From contig NW_004454170.1 in NCBI RefSeq assembly GCF_000283155.1, positions 14,857,304-14,921,303 of the forward strand: DNA of 64,000 nt, read 5' to 3'. The translations under genes and the position numbers were made by a program. Under the pieces are notes generated by a model. It had not been told where the DNA came from. It saw nothing but the letters and a program-made list of their open reading frames with translations, and ran no database searches. How positions within the stretch are numbered: the first letter of the stretch is position 1; each line of letters opens with the position of its first letter. Positions 59,871 to 64,000 of this stretch are shown piece after piece. The stretch is from Ceratotherium simum simum. Taxonomy: Eukaryota > Chordata > Mammalia > Perissodactyla > Rhinocerotidae.

Positions 59871-60479
59871 AAAATGCACAGCAAAGGTCAGAGGGAGTTC
59901 TCACCTCCAGCCTCCCTCAGGCTTCTTTTAAAAGATTTTCTTGTTTGCTTCATCAAATCTATTCTGTGTTCTCTCATTTTTATACACTCCAAAATCAACA
60001 TTAAATAGAAAACAGATTTATGTACAAAGATCTGTTAAAATATTGACTTGTAAGTTTACATAGTCTGCAATCTCAAAGGACAATTGGTATGTCATATAAT
60101 CCATCAAACAACAGTGATCTGCAGGTTTGGCTGCATTGGGAAAAACTCCACATCCTATAAAAGTTTAGATAAGCAAGAATTTTAACAGTGTGTAATTTCA
60201 CACATGCAGAACCTTTTAAATGCCCTTGTTTGAGAACTTAGAGCAAACTAATTTTGTGAGAGGAAAATGGGTCTTGGTTTTTTGATGACTCCAATGCTAA
60301 TCCACTTTACAAGGGAAAAATATAAATTTCCAGTGAGAGGCAATAAAGCCAGAATAAAAACTGAAAGCAATCAACAGAACCAGAATGAGTACAAAGATCT
60401 TACTGGGCGAGTACCAGGGTTAGGAAAAGAGGTGCACGGTGAGGTCTGGAGAACCAGATCTGTGGAGGTGGCCAGATCT

Positions 60480-60680
60480 TCAAAAACCAGACGCTGCCAC
60501 TTCTCATCTGTAAATTTGGCATGTAACTTAGATTCTCTGAGCCTCAGTTACTTTCTTTGTAAAATGGAGACAACAGAATGTCTCTCATAAAGCACTAGTA
60601 TCCCATTAAATGAAATTAAATAAAATAATGCGGGCATCTGAAACGTTAGATATTCAGTAATTGTCAGATGTTATTATTAT
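60480..60680 (+). mobile_element. MIR SINE
   Basis: GAGCCTCAGTTACTTTCTTT, GTAAAATGGAGACAACAGAA and AGATATTCAGTAATTGTCAG follow MIR. Confidence 0.65.
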
Positions 60681-60819
60681 CTTCATGATATATTACTGTT
60701 ATTTATTACTAATAATAAATTTATTATTATTATTAGTATATATATACTAATATATTATAGTATATATAGTATATATTTATATCTATATCTATCTATCTAT
60801 ATATCTATCTATCTCTGAA
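60671..60819. repeat. Compound ATT/AT/ATCT microsatellite with palindromes
   Basis: This is a 150-bp tract almost free of G and C. TTAGTATATATATACTAA (60733-60750) is a perfect palindrome. TACTAATAATAAAT (60707-60720) can pair with the following TTATTATTATTATTAGTA. It ends in (TATC)n. It probably grew from the MIR 3' tail. Confidence 0.92.
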
Positions 60820-62064
60820 AAGTAATCAGGTCAACCTCAGAGACTTGTCCTGAAACTTTTTTGTGTCCTAATGTCACAGGGTGTTTGAGAGCAAAGAAGG
60901 CACCTTTAAAGATGGTCTTGTCTAGCTCCTTCATTTTACATTGGTGGTAAGTACCGTCTAGGAAGATTAAAGGACCTGATGAAGGGCATACTATTCGTGG
61001 CAGAATTAAGAACCTGTTCTTTAATCCAGGGCTCCTTCTTCTCTACTGTGCAACTACCATAAGTGGCAGACTGACAAAAGCAGCTGAACGTTCAAACCTC
61101 ATCTTCTAATTCTGGTCTGTGTGTCCTGTAAGAAGCAGGTGAAACATTTGGAAGGTGACTTGCCCCGTCCTGTGATGACTGAATGAGTGATGACACCAGC
61201 TAACATTTAGCAAGTGCTAGCTATGAGCTAGGTACACCTGAGGAGATATCCAGCAGTATGCTTGGAACATGCTAGGAATGAAGCAGGGAATGAATCTTGG
61301 AACATAAACATACCTAGGAGGCCTGTACAACATGATCAGACAATACGCCTCAATGTACACACCACTGTGAGCCGCCCTCGGGAGACCTTGGCCTGGGGAT
61401 CCCTGGCTGTCTGTCCTAGTTAAGCATGGAACACTAGACAGCTGACTGGAAGCTCTGTGCACACAGGCCGGGTGTGTAGACTGAGGGCTTCAGGGATGTG
61501 ACAGGGCTTTTTAGTTATATAACCTCCAAGGGCAGTGAGCTTGGGTCTCTTTACTTGGGCTGGTAGGGATCTCAGAGAAGGTGCACCTCATCTCCATCTT
61601 GGAGAGTCTAAACCTCCTTGCCAGCATCCTGGGGGCCAGATGGGGGAAGGACAACCAAGGACCTTGGCATTCAGAATGCACACTTTCACTTAAAAGCCCT
61701 GATTTTAGTTTTGGTATCCTTGCCCTTAATGGTGCCTGGCTGCAAGGAATGAAGAGGGGGACCTGGGAGTCTGCTTTTTACACTGACTTTCAGTGAATCT
61801 TGTTTTTAGCGCCACTTTCACCTCCATTTCCAGAGATATTTGGTGCTAGCAATTCCTCAGCCTGTTCTTCAGTCTATAGTGTAACTGGATTTCCTGGGTT
61901 TGCTAAGTCAGTTTCTACTCTCTCTGTTTCCACCTTACAGAATGTTGATACTGTTGTCTCCTGTTCTCTTAGTCATGGAGGAATATTATTATTCTGTAGA
62001 GTTCTTTAACTGTTGTTTTATTGGCCTTTCAGAAGGAAATGAAGGGTAACACTATGTTCTACCT

Positions 62065-62235
62065 AGTCTAGTCTAGGCACTTTGCAGACATTGTCTAATT
62101 CTACAACTGTATGCAGTAGTTATTATTATTATTCCCATTGAGAGGTGAGGAAACAGTTTCAGCAACTTGCCCAAGGTCTCTGAGAGGGTTTGAACTCAGG
62201 TCTTTCTGATGTCAGAGCCCAAGCTGTAGATCACG
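62065..62235 (-). mobile_element. MIR SINE
   Basis: CACTTTGCAGACATTGTCTA, AACTTGCCCAAGGTCTCTG and GTTTGAACTCAGGTCTTTCT follow the MIR reverse complement. Confidence 0.75.
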
Positions 62236-62254
62236 ACCACATCCAAGAATCCAG

Positions 62255-62445
62255 GGTGAAATAACAATAATGACTTTCAATTGTCATTGAGTATTCATTA
62301 TCTGCTAGGCATCTAAAGTGCTTTGTGTGTATTAAGTGCAACAGCTCCATGAGACAGGTACTATTACTATTAACCCATTTTACAGAGGAGGAAACTAAGT
62401 CACGGAGTGGTTAAAGAGCCTGCCCAAGATCACAAAGCCCAGAAG
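62255..62445 (-). mobile_element. MIR SINE
   Basis: ATTATCTGCTAGGCATCTAA, CAGGTACTATTACTATTAAC, CCATTTTACAGAGGAGGAAA and CTGCCCAAGATCACAAAGCC follow the MIR reverse complement. It lies directly beside another MIR in the same orientation. Confidence 0.8.
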
Positions 62446-63097
62446 AGTCAGCCTCCATTGGCTGTGTTCTTAACACTCACCAAAGGCAGTTAAATATACT
62501 CTGTCTACCTTGTGGATTTCCACGATCTACTTTAGGAACCTCCTCCAGCTCTGCTTTTTCTCTTTCCTAGATGACTTACTCCAAAAGAAAACAGAAATCT
62601 CCTTAAGCCAGCCAACCAAAGCAGAGACAATGAATAGAAGACAGCCAGAGTTAAAGTAAAATCATTTTGAAAATATTTGCACAAGAAATTATTCTACTAG
62701 ACTACGCTATCCTCTGTTTATAGTTACTTTCAGACTTTCAGTTCAGGAATAATGTGAAGAATGTGCCAATATAACTAGACATATAAAAAAAAATACATAC
62801 TTTTTCAGAGAGGAAATGACAACTAGAATTTGCTTCCTAGTCTGACACCCTAGAATTATGCATGCTAGGGGGTGCTGTTGAACAATTTTAGTGTTTTTGT
62901 CCACTTGGTGTTCTTAGAGTTGCATGCAGTAGTGCTACGGGCTTGGGTGAGCTTGTAGTTTTTAATTAAAATTAACCTCAGTCTGGTAACTGTTAACCAA
63001 CACAATATTTTACTGCAGAAAAATTTTTAAAATTAACTTATATTCATTATATGTACAGTTAGTTCTCATTTACGCAGAAGCATTCATCACCTGTTAC

Positions 63098-63480
63098 TTT
63101 TTTTTTTCCACTTGCATGTCTGACAACTTTTATTAAAAGATCATAAAATGTAGGTGTTAAACCCAAAGAAGGCAGCACTGTCTCTAGAGCATTATTGATG
63201 GTGTAAAGACTTGTGTCTTGGGGTAGTTAATAGAATCGGTGAGCTAGAGGAAGCACAAAATCAAATTAGTGGAACCAAAACATTAGCAATCAGGGAAATC
63301 TTAGTTCTAGCTCCCTTGCTCCACAATTAAGCTAAATTACCTAAGTACTTGTTAATACATCAGGATGCAGGCAATACATAGGATTAGGAAGGTTAGAAAG
63401 TACAGCAGTGCTTATGCTGCACTGATACAATTTTGGCCACACAAGCTCAGTCTAAAATAGAAAAGGTGACGTAATGAAAC
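63098..63480 (-). pseudogene. Possible retrocopy 3' end (or intronic poly(A) site)
   Basis: On the minus strand AATAAA (63129-63134) is followed 21 nt later by a run of ten A (63107-63098). That is the layout of a processed cDNA inserted with its tail. The upstream sequence is T/C-rich and UTR-like with no open frame. I did not recognise the source gene, could not find the second target duplication, and cannot set the upstream limit. An alternative is a genuine C1orf21 intronic poly(A) site beside a genomic A run. Confidence 0.25.
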
Positions 63481-64000
63481 ACATGAAAGGCCAAACAGCA
63501 TGCAGAACCACCCCAAAGGCCACACGATTAGGAATTAAGCACTTGTATAAGTATATATCCCTCTCCGAACTTTCAATAGTGGTCTAAAAAATTATTTGTT
63601 CTAGAATTGTGACTAGTTCTACACAAAATAATTTGAGTAGTAGATGTTTAATTTTTTTTTTTGAATGACTGAAGATAATCAACTCCAGCGCTTACAAGTT
63701 TGCAGCACTATAATATTTGGTTGTTAAAATCATCTGTGTACGCTGAACGGCACCGAGTGACGGATGACAATTTACCAAGAGATCACGACGTCACCTTGAT
63801 TACTCCCCCACTGCTTCACACATCACTTCTCCCACACGGAGTGAATGACCTGATGTAGGAGGCAGCGCGTTATACACACTGCTCTGATATTTTATGCAGC
63901 TGCTAGAGCAGTGTAGGCAAAAGGAACTCCATGAACCCTTGTTGATTGATAAATTATACAGACAGAAACATGAGCTAATTCCTCTGGAGTTTATCCAAGT

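Larger units (their letters stand above)
40913..64000 (-). other. C1orf21: Partial C1orf21 intron upstream of the 77-bp exon
   Basis: The acceptor GTGTTTCAG lies at 40913 upwards. No donor or upstream coding exon was found before the window ends, so at least 23 kb of this intron is present. It is the most repeat-rich part, with seven EREs, a MaLR-type provirus, a hAT transposon and several L1, L2 and MIR copies. I see nothing specific in 41000-42200, 45980-46100, 46300-47160, 48470-49400, 54330-55540 (except its margins) or 55820-56690. Confidence 0.75.

Noticed and set aside
40913..64000. Search for the C1orf21 exon encoding residues about 1-63
   Set aside because: No minus-strand segment encoding the expected N-terminal half, with a donor in phase 0, was seen. 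It is taken to lie outside the window.

Overview
The window is mammalian nuclear DNA, most likely horse or another equid. Nine tRNA-derived SINEs of the equine repetitive element (ERE) type are present. Each has a GGCCGGCC-like head, a Pol III A box near GTGGCGYAGCRGTTAAGTG, a B box GGTTCGGATCC, and the tail phrase GATGTTAGCTCAGGGC. EREs are known from Perissodactyla. Older mammalian repeats (MIR, L2, L1M, hAT, MaLR-type LTRs) fill much of the rest. There are no long open reading frames and no bacterial or plasmid features. Most ORFs of 60-130 codons are chance frames or lie in repeats.

One gene is supported. It is the 3' part of the C1orf21 (proliferation-inducing protein 13) orthologue, on the minus strand. 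Three coding exons with correct splice sites and phases were found: 40836-40912 (77 bp), 33600-33660 (61 bp) and 14532-14570 (39 bp with the stop). Joined, they encode the last 58 residues of a protein that I recall as 121 residues in human. The exons for the N-terminal half were not found and should lie beyond base 64000. The terminal exon probably continues as a very long 3' UTR to about base 5045, where an ATTAAA signal sits.

Layout from left to right: 1-5044 is intergenic, with a split hAT element, an ERE and an L1M fragment. 5045-14531 is the inferred 3' UTR, carrying an L2 and a MIR fragment and a distant inverted repeat. 14571-33599 is the first intron in plus order, with a 44-bp minisatellite at 23563-23962, a homeodomain-motif-rich block near 22150-22330, tandem AP-1 motifs, and L1, L2, MIR and ERE copies. 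33661-40835 is the second intron, with L1M fragments. 40913-64000 is part of a further intron. It holds a MIR split by an ERE, a hAT transposon remnant split by two EREs, an ancient MaLR-type provirus with a 5-bp target duplication (49408-51823), and five more repeats of the ERE class or split by them.

I found no convincing previously undescribed system. The observations most worth checking are the frame-preserving, stop-free exon pair flanked by inverted EREs, the long inverted repeat in the 3' UTR, the candidate enhancers, and a possible retrocopy or intronic 3' end near 63.1 kb.
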